Below are positions 26,176 through 35,263 of a stretch of DNA of 64,000 bases, piece after piece (positions within the stretch are counted from its first letter, which is position 1; every line of letters begins with the position of its first letter). The notes under the pieces are model-generated. The model was not told where the DNA came from. It worked only from the letters and a program-made list of their open reading frames with translations, and searched no databases. The DNA lies in NCBI GenBank assembly GCA_031292515.1, contig JARLGZ010000153.1, positions 1-64,000 on the forward strand, written 5' to 3'. Source of the DNA: Puia sp. Lineage in GTDB: Bacteria; Bacteroidota; Bacteroidia; Chitinophagales; Chitinophagaceae. A program made the translations under genes and the position numbers.

Positions 26176-26725
26176 ACTCAAAATTGTTGCTGCATTCGGC
26201 AAAAACAGGCAGCTCCAGGTCTTTCGCCGAGACGATGGCCTTATCCGCGGGAACCTTCCAGTCGATACGCAGGACCGGGTCATTATAGATAATGCCGCCT
26301 TCGCTCTGCTTATTATAGAAACCGTCGCATTTGTACAACACATCCGCCGTCTTGCTCAGAACGGAGAACCCATGCGCAAATCCCCGCGGGATCAGCAGCT
26401 GCCTCTTATTTTCCGAAGATAGTTCGAAGCTGATCGACCTGCCATAGGTCGGAGATCCTTTGCGTATATCGACCACCACATCCAGGATCGTTCCCTGCAA
26501 AGCCCTGACCAATTTGGTCTGTGCATATGGATTCAGCTGATAATGCAAACCCCGTATCACACCGTAGTGTGAAAAAGATTGGTTGTCCTGTACGAAATTC
26601 ATCGAAAGCCCCTGCTGCCGGAATGACTGGTCGTTATAAGATTCAAAGAAAAACCCTCTTTCATCTTCAAAAACATGGGGTTCGAACAGGTATAGGCCAG
26701 GGAATTCAGTCTCTGTAAAAGGCAT
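26165..26725 (-). CDS. rfbC: dTDP-4-dehydrorhamnose 3,5-epimerase
   Basis: A 186-residue cupin-fold enzyme of normal length. Signature segments are LYLFEPHVFEDERGFFFESY, the catalytic histidine in GVIRGLHYQ, KLVRALQGTILDVVVDIRKG and IPRGFAHGFSVL. It epimerises C3 and C5 of dTDP-4-dehydro-6-deoxy-D-glucose. The gene lies 22 bp after rfbB and overlaps rfbD, so the three act as one rhamnose-donor module. Confidence 0.96.
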   Translation of the reverse strand: MPFTETEFPGLYLFEPHVFEDERGFFFESYNDQSFRQQGLSMNFVQDNQSFSHYGVIRGLHYQLNPYAQTKLVRALQGTILDVVVDIRKGSPTYGRSISFELSSENKRQLLIPRGFAHGFSVLSKTADVLYKCDGFYNKQSEGGIIYNDPVLRIDWKVPADKAIVSAKDLELPVFAECSNNFEYEQ

Positions 26726-26747
26726 GTTTCGGAAGTGTTTTTGGTGT

Positions 26748-27812
26748 TTATCTCTTCACGTACTGTACGTCGTAATATTTCTGATAGTCGCCCGAGGTGA
26801 CGTGTTTTACCCAATCCTCATTCTGCAAATACCAGTCCACCGTCTTTTCCAACCCTTCTTCAAACTGGAGAGAGGGCTCCCAGCCTAATTCCCTGTTGAG
26901 CTTGGTGGCATCGATGGCATAGCGCAGATCGTGTCCGGCGCGGTCTTTTACAAACGTGATCAGCTTGGCGGATTCTCCCTCGGGTCTTCCCAGTTTTTTA
27001 TCCATAATACCGCAAAGCAAATATACTATATCGATGTTCTTCCATTCATTAAAGCCGCCGATATTATATTTTTCACCATTCTTACCCTTATGAAAGATCG
27101 TGTCGATGGCACGGGCATGATCTTCCACGAACAGCCAATCCCGCACGTTGGCGCCTTTCCCGTATACCGGCAGCGGCTTATTGTTTCTGATATTGTTGAT
27201 CATCAGCGGGATCAGTTTCTCGGGGAAATGATTGGATCCGTAATTATTCGAACAATTGGATAAAACGACCGGAAGACCATAAGTATGATGATACGCCATC
27301 ACGAAATGATCGGAAGACGCTTTGGAAGCGGAATAAGGGGAGCGCGGGTCATAAGGGGTCTCTTCCGTAAAGAAACCTTCTTCACCCAGCGACCCGTAGA
27401 CCTCATCAGTCGAGACATGATAAAACCGCTTCCCTTCCATAGCGTTCTTCCAGCTCTGCAAAGCAGTGTTAAGCAAGACGGCAGTCCCCAGTACATTCGT
27501 CCTGACAAAAGCCAGCGGATCGATGATCGAACGGTCCACATGGCTCTCGGCGGCAAGGTGGATCACCGAGTCAAATCCATATTTCCCGAAAAGCGAGGCA
27601 ACCAGCTTCTCATCGAGGATATCGCCCTTCTCGAACACATAATTCCCGGCCTTCTCTACATCTTTCAGGTTTTCAAGGTTTCCCGCATACGTGAGGGCGT
27701 CCAGATTGACAATCAGGTATTGCGGGTATTTTTTTACAAATAACCGCACCGCATGGGAACCGATAAATCCGGCGCCACCGGTGATCATTATTTTTTTGGT
27801 ATAGTCTGCCAT
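26748..27812 (-). CDS. rfbB: dTDP-glucose 4,6-dehydratase
   Basis: A 354-residue extended SDR. It shows the NAD motif ITGGAGFIGSHAVRLF, HLAAESHVDRSI, the STDEVYGSLG active-site segment (Thr-Asp-Glu) and YSASKASSDHFV (Tyr-x3-Lys), then NCSNNYGSNHFPEKLIPL. It converts dTDP-D-glucose to dTDP-4-dehydro-6-deoxy-D-glucose. The first enzyme of the pathway, RmlA (glucose-1-phosphate thymidylyltransferase), is not in the window and must be encoded elsewhere. Confidence 0.97.
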   Translation of the reverse strand: MADYTKKIMITGGAGFIGSHAVRLFVKKYPQYLIVNLDALTYAGNLENLKDVEKAGNYVFEKGDILDEKLVASLFGKYGFDSVIHLAAESHVDRSIIDPLAFVRTNVLGTAVLLNTALQSWKNAMEGKRFYHVSTDEVYGSLGEEGFFTEETPYDPRSPYSASKASSDHFVMAYHHTYGLPVVLSNCSNNYGSNHFPEKLIPLMINNIRNNKPLPVYGKGANVRDWLFVEDHARAIDTIFHKGKNGEKYNIGGFNEWKNIDIVYLLCGIMDKKLGRPEGESAKLITFVKDRAGHDLRYAIDATKLNRELGWEPSLQFEEGLEKTVDWYLQNEDWVKHVTSGDYQKYYDVQYVKR

Positions 27813-27828
27813 GGATAATTTGTGTTTT

Positions 27829-29193
27829 TTACAAGCTCCAATATTTCCGGTTGATGATTTTATTCTTGAAGATCCCGCGCAGATCGGCGATCAGGGCGTC
27901 TTTACCAGTCCTCTCCAGAAAATAAGCCTCGGTGAAACCCGTATATTGCAGGTGGGGCACGGTCACGATGATCGCATCATAATTCGAAGCCTCGGCCTCC
28001 TGCCTTGTGAGGTGAAGGCCATACTCCTCCAGCACTTCCTCTTCCATTGCATAGGGATCTTCCACGTCCACCCGTATATTGAATGCCAGTAATTCCTTGA
28101 CCGTATCGACGATCTTGGAATTCCGTATATCGCTCACATTTTCCTTAAACGTCACCCCCTTTACCAATACTTTTGGCTCATTGGAGATCTTCAGTACATG
28201 CGTGATGATCTTCCGGGCCACATATTTTGCCATATCGTCGTTTATATACCTGGACGAGGAGATCACCTTCGATTCGTATCCCAGGGCTGCAGCCTTGTGC
28301 GTCAGGTAGTAAGGATCCACCCCGATACAGTGCCCCCCGACCAGGCCCGGAAAGAACTTGAGAAAATTCCATTTGGTCCCGGCGGCCTCGATCACATCGT
28401 AAGTATTGATACCCATCCGGTCGAAGATCAAAGACAATTCGTTCATCAGCGCGATATTCAGGTCCCGCTGGGTATTCTCCACAATCTTGCTGGCTTCGGC
28501 CACCTTGATCGATGGAGCCCGGTGTACACCCGCATCCACCACCAGTTCATAGGTTTTAGCCACCTCCTCCAGCGCCCCGGCATCATTTCCGGAAACGACT
28601 TTTACAACCGTACGCAGCGTATTCTTTTTGTCGCCCGGGTTAATGCGCTCCGGAGAGTACCCTAATTTGAAGTCCTTCCCCATCACAAGGCCGGATATCT
28701 TTTCAAGCACCGGCAGACAATCCTCTTCCGTGCACCCGGGATAGGTAGTAGATTCATAAATGACATAATCCCCCTTCTTCAATACTTTCCCCACCGTCTC
28801 CGAAGCGCCGAGCAATGGCTTTAGGTCGGGTACATTGTATTTATCTACAGGGGTCGGAACCGCGATAATAAAGAATCGCGCCTGCCTCAATACAGCCAGG
28901 TCGCTGGTAAAAAGAATGTCTTTGCCCGTAAAAGCCGTCCCCTCCACCTCCTTGCTCGGATCGATTCCCTGCTGCATAAGCCGGATCCGCTTCTCATTGA
29001 TGTCGAATCCAACCACAGAGATCTTCCGCGCGAACTCCAGGGCAATCGGAAGACCTACATATCCCAACCCGATAACCGCCAGCTTCGCCTTCTTAGCAAT
29101 AAGGTCGTCATATATCTTGCCGCCGGCAATCTCTTTGATACCTGCTTGTTCATTCGCATCTGCCGCCTCTTTTCCATCTTTTATACCAGCCAT
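27829..29193 (-). CDS. Nucleotide-sugar dehydrogenase, TviB/WbpA type (UDP-HexNAc 6-dehydrogenase)
   Basis: A 454-residue enzyme with the UDP-sugar dehydrogenase layout: NAD domain (KLAVIGLGYVGLPIALEFA), STTYPGCTEE, FKLGYSPERINPGD, catalytic Cys in GLVGGHCIGVDPYYL and C-terminal UDP-binding domain (VKGVTFKENVSDIRNSK). The GIDPSKEVE segment is characteristic of the group oxidising UDP-N-acetylhexosamines to uronic acids, not of Ugd. An unusual hydrophilic N-terminal extension of about 35 residues precedes the Rossmann fold. It probably yields UDP-GlcNAcA or UDP-GalNAcA for a surface glycan. Confidence 0.9.
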   Translation of the reverse strand: MAGIKDGKEAADANEQAGIKEIAGGKIYDDLIAKKAKLAVIGLGYVGLPIALEFARKISVVGFDINEKRIRLMQQGIDPSKEVEGTAFTGKDILFTSDLAVLRQARFFIIAVPTPVDKYNVPDLKPLLGASETVGKVLKKGDYVIYESTTYPGCTEEDCLPVLEKISGLVMGKDFKLGYSPERINPGDKKNTLRTVVKVVSGNDAGALEEVAKTYELVVDAGVHRAPSIKVAEASKIVENTQRDLNIALMNELSLIFDRMGINTYDVIEAAGTKWNFLKFFPGLVGGHCIGVDPYYLTHKAAALGYESKVISSSRYINDDMAKYVARKIITHVLKISNEPKVLVKGVTFKENVSDIRNSKIVDTVKELLAFNIRVDVEDPYAMEEEVLEEYGLHLTRQEAEASNYDAIIVTVPHLQYTGFTEAYFLERTGKDALIADLRGIFKNKIINRKYWSL

Positions 29194-29254
29194 TCCTGAT
29201 CCCTTTTACATTTCAAAATATTGATCCTTCCCAACCCTATTCCCTTACCCACCA

Positions 29255-29324
29255 TTGACTACTCACCACTCACTACTCACCATTGACCACTCACTACTCA
29301 CCACTCACTACTCACCACTCACTA
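29255..29324. repeat. Heptanucleotide tandem array, ten CTCACYA/TTGACYA units
   Basis: Ten contiguous 7-base units (TTGACTA, CTCACCA, CTCACTA and variants) fill the gap between the TviB-type gene and the UXS gene. The CTA of the last unit supplies the TAG stop of the UXS frame on the minus strand. The same heptamer family recurs at 23151-23164, 33836-33944 and, inverted, 51857-51908. Confidence 0.9.
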
Positions 29325-30305
29325 CTTAACGCTCACAAATTCCTTCGGCTGCCTGACCCACTCTTCCGGCGGCAAAGACCGAAAATAATCGTAGGTTGCC
29401 TTCAGCCCTTCCTTGCGGTTTATCTTCGGCTCCCATCCCAGGATCTCCCTTGCCTTCGTGATATCGGGCTGACGCTGTTTGGGATCGTCGACCGGCAGAG
29501 GCTTGAAGACAATCTTTTGTTTGGCGCCGGTCAACAGAATGACTTCCTCGGCAAAATCCTTTAGCGTGATCTCCGAGGGGTTCCCGATGTTCACCGGTAA
29601 GTGGTAGTCACTCAGCAACAGACGATAGATCCCTTCCACAAGATCGTCGACATAACAAAAGGAACGCGTCTGGCTGCCATCCCCGAAAACGGTGAGATCT
29701 TCCCCCCGGAGGGCCTGACCGATAAATGCAGGCAGGGCACGGCCGTCATTAAGACGCATACGCGGCCCGTAGGTGTTGAATATACGCACGATTCGGGTCT
29801 CGACCTGGTGGAAATTATGATACGCCATCGTTATGGCTTCCTGAAATCTTTTGGCTTCGTCATACACCCCGCGCGGTCCGACGGGATTTACATTACCCCA
29901 ATACTCTTCGTTCTGCGGATGGACCAGTGGATCTCCGTAGATCTCCGAGGTGGAAGCGATCAGCATACGCGCTTTCTTCGCCTTTGCAAGACCCAGGCAA
30001 TTGTGCGTTCCGAGAGACCCCACTTTCAGTGTCTGTATCGGGATCTTCAGGTAATCGATCGGACTCGCCGGGGAAGCAAAATGCAGGATATACGCCAGCT
30101 CGCCCGGTACATGAATAAACTTGCTGATGTCGTGATGATAAAACTCAAAAGACTCCAGTTTGAAAAGATGCTCGATATTTTTCAGGTCGCCGGTGATCAG
30201 GTTATCCATCCCGATCACATGATACCCCTCCTTTATAAAACGGTCACACAGATGGGACCCCAGAAATCCGGCCGCTCCGGTGATCAATACACGTTTCTTT
30301 GACAT
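29322..30305 (-). CDS. UDP-glucuronate decarboxylase (UDP-xylose synthase)
   Basis: A 327-residue extended SDR of the UXS group: [44 protein letters not shown], the catalytic YDEAKRFQE (Tyr-x3-Lys), [10 protein letters not shown] and the C-terminal [13 protein letters not shown] typical of UXS. It oxidises and decarboxylates UDP-glucuronate to UDP-xylose. The preceding gene, ugd, supplies its substrate, and the genes are 11 bp apart. Its stop codon comes from the edge of the heptamer array, so the repeat has grown up to the coding end. Confidence 0.94.
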   Translation of the reverse strand: MSKKRVLITGAAGFLGSHLCDRFIKEGYHVIGMDNLITGDLKNIEHLFKLESFEFYHHDISKFIHVPGELAYILHFASPASPIDYLKIPIQTLKVGSLGTHNCLGLAKAKKARMLIASTSEIYGDPLVHPQNEEYWGNVNPVGPRGVYDEAKRFQEAITMAYHNFHQVETRIVRIFNTYGPRMRLNDGRALPAFIGQALRGEDLTVFGDGSQTRSFCYVDDLVEGIYRLLLSDYHLPVNIGNPSEITLKDFAEEVILLTGAKQKIVFKPLPVDDPKQRQPDITKAREILGWEPKINRKEGLKATYDYFRSLPPEEWVRQPKEFVSVK

Positions 30306-30316
30306 GGAAGATATTT

Positions 30317-31636
30317 TTATTTTGTCGGAATGGCAGGAGCCCTTCCAACGCTTTCATAATAGAATCCCAACTCCCTGATAGCCGTGATATCAAAAAGATT
30401 ACGTCCGTCGAAAATGACCTTGCTCTTCAATGTGGTCACGATTTTCAGGAAGTTCGGCGTTCTGAACTCGTTCCATTCCGTGGCGATGATCAGCGCATCC
30501 GCGCCCTCAAGGGCCTCGTACTGGCTTTCGGCATAGGTTACTTTGTCGCCGACGACCTGCTTCACGTTGTTCATGGCTTCCGGATCGAAGACGCTGATGG
30601 TAGCGCCGCATTCCAGCAACGCATCGATGATGTACAGCGCCGGCGCCTCCCGGATATCGTCCGTATTAGGCTTGAAGGCCAGGCCCCACAACGCGAAATG
30701 CTTACCCTTAAGATTGTCTTTAAAGTATTTTTTGATCTTTGGCAAAAGATGCAGTTTCTGCCGCTCGTTGACATCCATGACCGCATTCAGGATCTTGAAA
30801 TCATAGTTCACTTCGTGCGAGGATTTGACCAGGGCCTGGACATCCTTCGGGAAACAGCTTCCGCCGTAACCGATGCCCGGAAACAGAAAACGTTTCCCGA
30901 TCCTTTCGTCGCTTCCTACGCCCCTCCTGACCATGTCCACATCGGCCCCCAGCTTTTCGCATAACAGGGCCACTTCATTCATGAAAGTGATCTTGGTAGC
31001 AAGGAAGGAATTGGCGGCATATTTTGTCAGCTCGGCGCTCCGCTCGTCCATAAAGATGATGGGGTTACCCTGACGTACAAAAGGATTGTACAAATCGCCC
31101 ATGACCTTCCGGGCCCTTTCCGAAGAGGTACCCACGACGACCCTGTCGGGTTTCATGAAGTCGTCGACGGCGACACCCTCCCGCAAGAACTCAGGATTGG
31201 ACACGACATCGAATTCGCCTTTATAATTCCTGGAGATAGCGGCACGCACTTTCTCGGCGGTCCCGACCGGAACGGTGCTTTTATCTACGATCACCTTGTA
31301 GTCCTGCAGGATTTTCCCCAGGTGGTCCGAAACCCCTAAAATATACTTTAGGTCGGCAGAACCGTCTTCTCCCGGAGGGGTGGGCAGCGCCAGGAAAATG
31401 ATCTGGGCGTCTTTGATACCCTCTTCCAGGCTGGTGGTGAACTTCAGGCGTTCCTCCTTGAGATTGCGAAGAAATAGCTTTTCCAGGCCAGGCTCGTAAA
31501 TAGTGATCTGCCCGTTGGAGAGCTTTCCGACTTTTCCCGCATCAATGTCTACACAGATAACGTCGTTACCTGTCTCCGCAAAACAAGTCCCGGTCACTAG
31601 TCCTACATAGCCGGTTCCTACCACTGCAATTTTCAT
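30317..31636 (-). CDS. ugd: UDP-glucose 6-dehydrogenase
   Basis: A 439-residue enzyme. It begins with the NAD motif [19 protein letters not shown], contains [28 protein letters not shown], the catalytic Cys in [16 protein letters not shown] and the C-terminal [18 protein letters not shown]. It oxidises UDP-glucose twice to UDP-glucuronate with two NAD+. It is placed directly before UXS, giving a UDP-glucose to UDP-xylose route. It is distinct from the TviB-type dehydrogenase in the same operon. Confidence 0.97.
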   Translation of the reverse strand: MKIAVVGTGYVGLVTGTCFAETGNDVICVDIDAGKVGKLSNGQITIYEPGLEKLFLRNLKEERLKFTTSLEEGIKDAQIIFLALPTPPGEDGSADLKYILGVSDHLGKILQDYKVIVDKSTVPVGTAEKVRAAISRNYKGEFDVVSNPEFLREGVAVDDFMKPDRVVVGTSSERARKVMGDLYNPFVRQGNPIIFMDERSAELTKYAANSFLATKITFMNEVALLCEKLGADVDMVRRGVGSDERIGKRFLFPGIGYGGSCFPKDVQALVKSSHEVNYDFKILNAVMDVNERQKLHLLPKIKKYFKDNLKGKHFALWGLAFKPNTDDIREAPALYIIDALLECGATISVFDPEAMNNVKQVVGDKVTYAESQYEALEGADALIIATEWNEFRTPNFLKIVTTLKSKVIFDGRNLFDITAIRELGFYYESVGRAPAIPTK

Positions 31637-31661
31637 ACATTGATTAAATTAAAAGTTAAGT

Positions 31662-32795
31662 TTAATTCCTGCTTATATATTCCAATACGCTTGAACTGAT
31701 GTATTGAAGCTGATCTTCGTCTAATTCGGTATGCATAGGCAGCGAAATCACTCTTTCCGTGAGCCAGTCGGTCGTCGCCAGTTGATAAGAAGAGCCTCCA
31801 AAAGCAGCAAACATTTGCTGCCGGTGAGCTGGCACCGGGTAATAGATCATCGACGGGATGTTTTTGGTAGCCAGCCACTCATTCAGCCCGTTGCGGTCCA
31901 CCCCTTCCAGGATCAGGGTATATTGATGAAAGACGTGACGGCTGTAAGGAGCCCGGTAAGGCGTCGTAATCTTTGGATGGCCCGCAAAAGAACGGTCATA
32001 ATGATCTGCAGCACGCCGCCTGGAGAGGATATAGTCATCCAGGTTCTTCAGTTTCACATTCAGCACGGCGGCCTGGATGGAGTCCAGCCGGCTGTTACAA
32101 CCTACCAGATCATGATAATAACGCTTGCTCTGCCCGTGGTTGGCAATCATTTTTAACTTGCCTGCTAACGCATCATCATCTGTAAATATTGCCCCCCCGT
32201 CTCCGTAACACCCGAGATTTTTGGATGGGAAGAACGAAGTTGTCCCGATAATACCCAATGTCCCTGTTTTTCGGGTAGTCCCGTCCGCAAAGGTATATTG
32301 ACTGCCGATCGCCTGTGCATTATCTTCTATTACATAAAGACCATGACGCCCGGCAATCCTCAGGATCTCCTCCATCGGGGCGGATTGACCATACAAATGT
32401 ACGGGCACGACTGCCCGGGTCCGGGGAGTAATGGCTTTTTCGAGGCTCTCCGGATCCATGCAGAAGGTCCTCGGATCCACTTCCACGAACACCGGCTTCA
32501 ATCTCAGCAAAGCTACCACCTCTGTAGTAGCGACATAGGTAAAAGAGGGAGTGTTCACCTCATCCCCGGGTTCAAGCCCCAGCGCCATCATGGCGATCTG
32601 AAGAGCATCCGTACCATTGGCGCAAGGGATAGTATGCCGGCTGCCGGTATAGGCAGACAGGCCACCGGCAAAATCGATAACGGCCTTGCCCTGTATAAAA
32701 CTTGCATTGTCCAGCACTTCCTGGATGGCCGCATCCACCTCGCCCTTAATCTTCGTATATTGCTGCTTCAGGTCTACCATTTGAATGGGCCGCAT
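31662..32795 (-). CDS. DegT/DnrJ/EryC1/StrS aminotransferase
   Basis: A 377-residue PLP-dependent sugar aminotransferase. It shows IQMVDLKQQY at the start, ANGTDALQIAMMALG, PSFTYVATTEVV, VVPVHLYGQ, VIEDNAQAIGS and the PLP lysine in SFFPSKNLGCYGDGGAI. It transfers an amino group to a keto-sugar nucleotide, probably a UDP-3-keto-HexNAcA in a WbpE-like route using the TviB-type dehydrogenase product; that pairing is inferred from the operon. The ATG at 32795 is preferred to TTG at 32819. This is the first gene of the minus-strand nucleotide-sugar operon. Confidence 0.92.
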   Translation of the reverse strand: MRPIQMVDLKQQYTKIKGEVDAAIQEVLDNASFIQGKAVIDFAGGLSAYTGSRHTIPCANGTDALQIAMMALGLEPGDEVNTPSFTYVATTEVVALLRLKPVFVEVDPRTFCMDPESLEKAITPRTRAVVPVHLYGQSAPMEEILRIAGRHGLYVIEDNAQAIGSQYTFADGTTRKTGTLGIIGTTSFFPSKNLGCYGDGGAIFTDDDALAGKLKMIANHGQSKRYYHDLVGCNSRLDSIQAAVLNVKLKNLDDYILSRRRAADHYDRSFAGHPKITTPYRAPYSRHVFHQYTLILEGVDRNGLNEWLATKNIPSMIYYPVPAHRQQMFAAFGGSSYQLATTDWLTERVISLPMHTELDEDQLQYISSSVLEYISRN

Positions 32796-32968
32796 AGTTC
32801 TCTGTTTAAACGGGCACAAACCTACTGCAAAAATGTGGGATTTTCAAGTCAGCCGGAACCCGGACGCCGCCGGCTTCGGCGCAAGCCCCGGGCCCGCGCC
32901 GTACAACTTGTTTGCCGGGTTTAGCAACAGGACATTAGCAGAACATCGATAATTTGTTAATTTCGAAC

Positions 32969-34315
32969 ATGAGCATTCTCTTCTATCACATCTTCTTATG
33001 GTTTTATAGGATCGGAATCGGTATGGCGGCCTGGTGGAATCCCAAGGCGAGACGATGGTTGCAAGGACGAAAAGACATCTTCGAAAAGGTTCGGTCGGAC
33101 ATGGAAGAAAAGAAGCCGGGAGGCCCCGTGGTCTGGATGCACTGCTCCTCGCTGGGCGAATTTGAACAGGGCAGGCCGGTTTTGGAGATCATTTCGCGGC
33201 AGTATCCCGGCACTGTCATCGTACTTACCTTCTTTTCGCCCTCCGGCTATGAAGTGAGGAAGAATTATCCGGGGGCCGATTATATTTTCTATCTGCCCCT
33301 GGACTCAAAAAGCAACGCAAAAAAATTTATCAGCCTCATAAATCCCAGCCTCGTCCTTTGGGTGAAATACGACTACTGGTACTATTACCTGACAGAACTC
33401 AGAAAGAGGAATATTCCTATCCTGCTGCTTTCGGGGATTTTCCGGCCCGACCAGCCTTTCTTTAAATGGTACGGCCGGTTGCATCGCTACATGCTGGAAG
33501 CCTTTACCCACCTGTTCGTGCAGACACCGGACTCAAAGAAATTGCTTGGCACCCTGGGCCTGTCCAGGAATGTGAGCATCGCAGGAGACACCCGCTTTGA
33601 CAGGGTTGTCGAAATAGCCGATGCCGCCGAACACTACCCCCTGATAGAGACCTTCTGTGGAAAATACCCGGTGATCGTCGCCGGCAGCACCTGGCCGGAA
33701 GATGAAGAAGAAATAGATCATTATGCCAACATGCATCCGGGTATCCGCTTTATCATCGCTCCGCACGAGATAGACCGGGATCACCTGCAGGAAGTACAAC
33801 GCCTGTTTAAATCGTCTGTTCTCTATTCCCAACTCCTCACCAGTAACTCACCACTCACCACCGACTCCTCACCCGGCGCCACTCACCACTCACCCGTCAA
33901 CTCCGTCTCCCCCACACTCACTACTCACCACTCACCACTCACAAAAAACACCCTGATCATCGACAATATCGGGATGCTGGCTCACCTTTACCGGTATGCT
34001 ACAATCTGTTATGTGGGAGGTGGCTTCGGGAACGACGGGGTTCATAATGTGCTGGAAGCAGCAGTCTTCGGAAAACCGGTCGTTTTCGGACCCGTGATCG
34101 AAAAATATATCGAAGCGGTGGAATTGGTGAATAGCGGCGGAGGGATCGTTATCGACAGCGCCCTCGAAGCCGAATCGGTTTTTACCCGGCTGCTGTCCGA
34201 TGCCGGAGAGTATGACCAGGCAGGCCAGGCTGCCAGAAACTATGTCTACACAAAAAAAGGGGCTACCGAAAAGATTGTGGCATTTATCCGGGAACAGAAC
34301 CTCTTAACCAAATAA
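32969..34315 (+). CDS. waaA: 3-deoxy-D-manno-octulosonate (Kdo) transferase with repeat-encoded insert
   Basis: A 448-residue GT-B glycosyltransferase that adds Kdo to lipid IVA at the inner membrane. Visible are the N-terminal membrane anchor (FYHIFLWFYRIGIGMA), the acceptor-side MHCSSLGEFEQGRP with the catalytic Glu, VLTFFSPSGYE, and in the C-domain GSTWPEDEEE, IAPHEI, YVGGGFGNDGVHNVLEAAVFGKPVVFGP. Residues about 290-325, between VLYSQL and NTLIIDNIGM, are Ser/Thr/His/Pro-rich (LTTHHSP pattern), encoded by the heptanucleotide repeat and absent from typical homologs as I remember them. ATG at 32969 is preferred to TTG at 32954. Divergent from the sugar operon. Confidence 0.93.
   Translation: MSILFYHIFLWFYRIGIGMAAWWNPKARRWLQGRKDIFEKVRSDMEEKKPGGPVVWMHCSSLGEFEQGRPVLEIISRQYPGTVIVLTFFSPSGYEVRKNYPGADYIFYLPLDSKSNAKKFISLINPSLVLWVKYDYWYYYLTELRKRNIPILLLSGIFRPDQPFFKWYGRLHRYMLEAFTHLFVQTPDSKKLLGTLGLSRNVSIAGDTRFDRVVEIADAAEHYPLIETFCGKYPVIVAGSTWPEDEEEIDHYANMHPGIRFIIAPHEIDRDHLQEVQRLFKSSVLYSQLLTSNSPLTTDSSPGATHHSPVNSVSPTLTTHHSPLTKNTLIIDNIGMLAHLYRYATICYVGGGFGNDGVHNVLEAAVFGKPVVFGPVIEKYIEAVELVNSGGGIVIDSALEAESVFTRLLSDAGEYDQAGQAARNYVYTKKGATEKIVAFIREQNLLTK
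33836..33944 (+). repeat. Heptanucleotide repeat array inside waaA
   Basis: From 33847 to 33944 fourteen 7-base units stay in exact phase (CTCACCA, CTCACCC, CTCACTA and diverged forms such as CCGACTC and GGCGCCA); another unit lies at 33836-33842 after a 4-base slip. Three heptamers make 21 bases, so the array encodes a seven-residue periodic LTTHHSP-like peptide. The family is the same as at 29255-29324. Confidence 0.88.
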
Positions 34316-34316
34316 T

Positions 34317-35114
34317 TCAGGAAAACCTTCTCTTGACAAGTTGATAGAACTGCCGGGTGGCGGCACGGTTTTCATCCCAGCCCAGTTTGACCTTTAACTC
34401 TCTTTGCATCCAGTACTCTGCTTCCGGAAGGATCCTGAAGCCATTAATGGTCTTGATACTGCGCTCATACATGACCTCGTCCCCACGGAAAAGCTCGTTG
34501 ATAAAGACATAGCGGTCATTGACACCTATTGCCTTTTTAAGATCCCTTACGGGTGTATCGTTGAGCGCGGTCGCCAGATCCAGGACATTCCCCTTCAGTT
34601 TGTCATTCAGGGACGACCCGCCGGAACCCATCATATCGTTTACCTCCCTGGCCGGAGGTTGTTGCTGGGTCAGCGTGGGAATCTCCGTCATCGGGTCGAA
34701 TGACCAGTTGATGCTGACGGGATCCTTCGGTCTGGCTTCCTTTGGAATATGGGAGGAACCACCGGAGCCGGCCTGCCCGTTGGAACCACTATTGGGGGTG
34801 TTGTAATTGTTATAATTATAATTTTCGGCACCGGGCTGTTTTTCGGGTCCGGCCTGCCCGGTATTCCCGTTATTTCCCGCGTTTCCGGCAGAATTCTCCG
34901 AAAAGCCGCCATTTTTAAGCACGGAGGGGATCGAAGATGGCATCATAACCGCTATTTTTGCAGCTCCGCGACCATTTGCATTACGCTCGGCCTGCGCGAT
35001 AAGAAGAACCAACTCCTGTTCTATGAGACGCGTAGTTGCCAGCATTTGCTGAAGAGCAGCCTGTTGTTCGGATTGCTCTTTTAAACGGCCTATAAGTTCC
35101 TGTAAGCGATTCAT
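34317..35114 (-). CDS. Conserved Bacteroidota-type hypothetical protein
   Basis: A 265-residue cytoplasmic protein. Residues 1-45 form a coiled coil (LIGRLKEQSEQQAALQQML); residues about 70-170 are an Asn/Gly/Ser/Pro-rich disordered linker; the C-terminal about 95 residues (LNDTPVRDLKKAIGVNDRYV, INELFRGDEVMYERSIKTIN, ELKVKLGWDENRAATRQFY) form a compact helical domain that I recall seeing in uncharacterised Bacteroidota proteins. No catalytic motif is visible. It is convergent with waaA, with one base between the stops, and divergent from tdk. Confidence 0.7.
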   Translation of the reverse strand: MNRLQELIGRLKEQSEQQAALQQMLATTRLIEQELVLLIAQAERNANGRGAAKIAVMMPSSIPSVLKNGGFSENSAGNAGNNGNTGQAGPEKQPGAENYNYNNYNTPNSGSNGQAGSGGSSHIPKEARPKDPVSINWSFDPMTEIPTLTQQQPPAREVNDMMGSGGSSLNDKLKGNVLDLATALNDTPVRDLKKAIGVNDRYVFINELFRGDEVMYERSIKTINGFRILPEAEYWMQRELKVKLGWDENRAATRQFYQLVKRRFS

Positions 35115-35263
35115 TGTTGTCGAAATGGTCCTTTGATGAATTGATATTACTACTTACTGACGCGGTACCCCTGAATAAATTCTGCTGATCCCTATCGCCG
35201 CAGAGCCTAGATCCTTATCCCTATAAAATTATGACAAATTCCTAACCTAATCTATTTGAATAT

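Noticed and set aside
26176-26343. 56-residue N-terminal extension of rfbD
   Set aside because: It lies antisense-like inside rfbC in another frame, and the Rossmann motif begins right after ATG 26175.
29255-29324. Possible CRISPR array
   Set aside because: Units are 7 bases long and contiguous with no spacers; no cas genes in the window.
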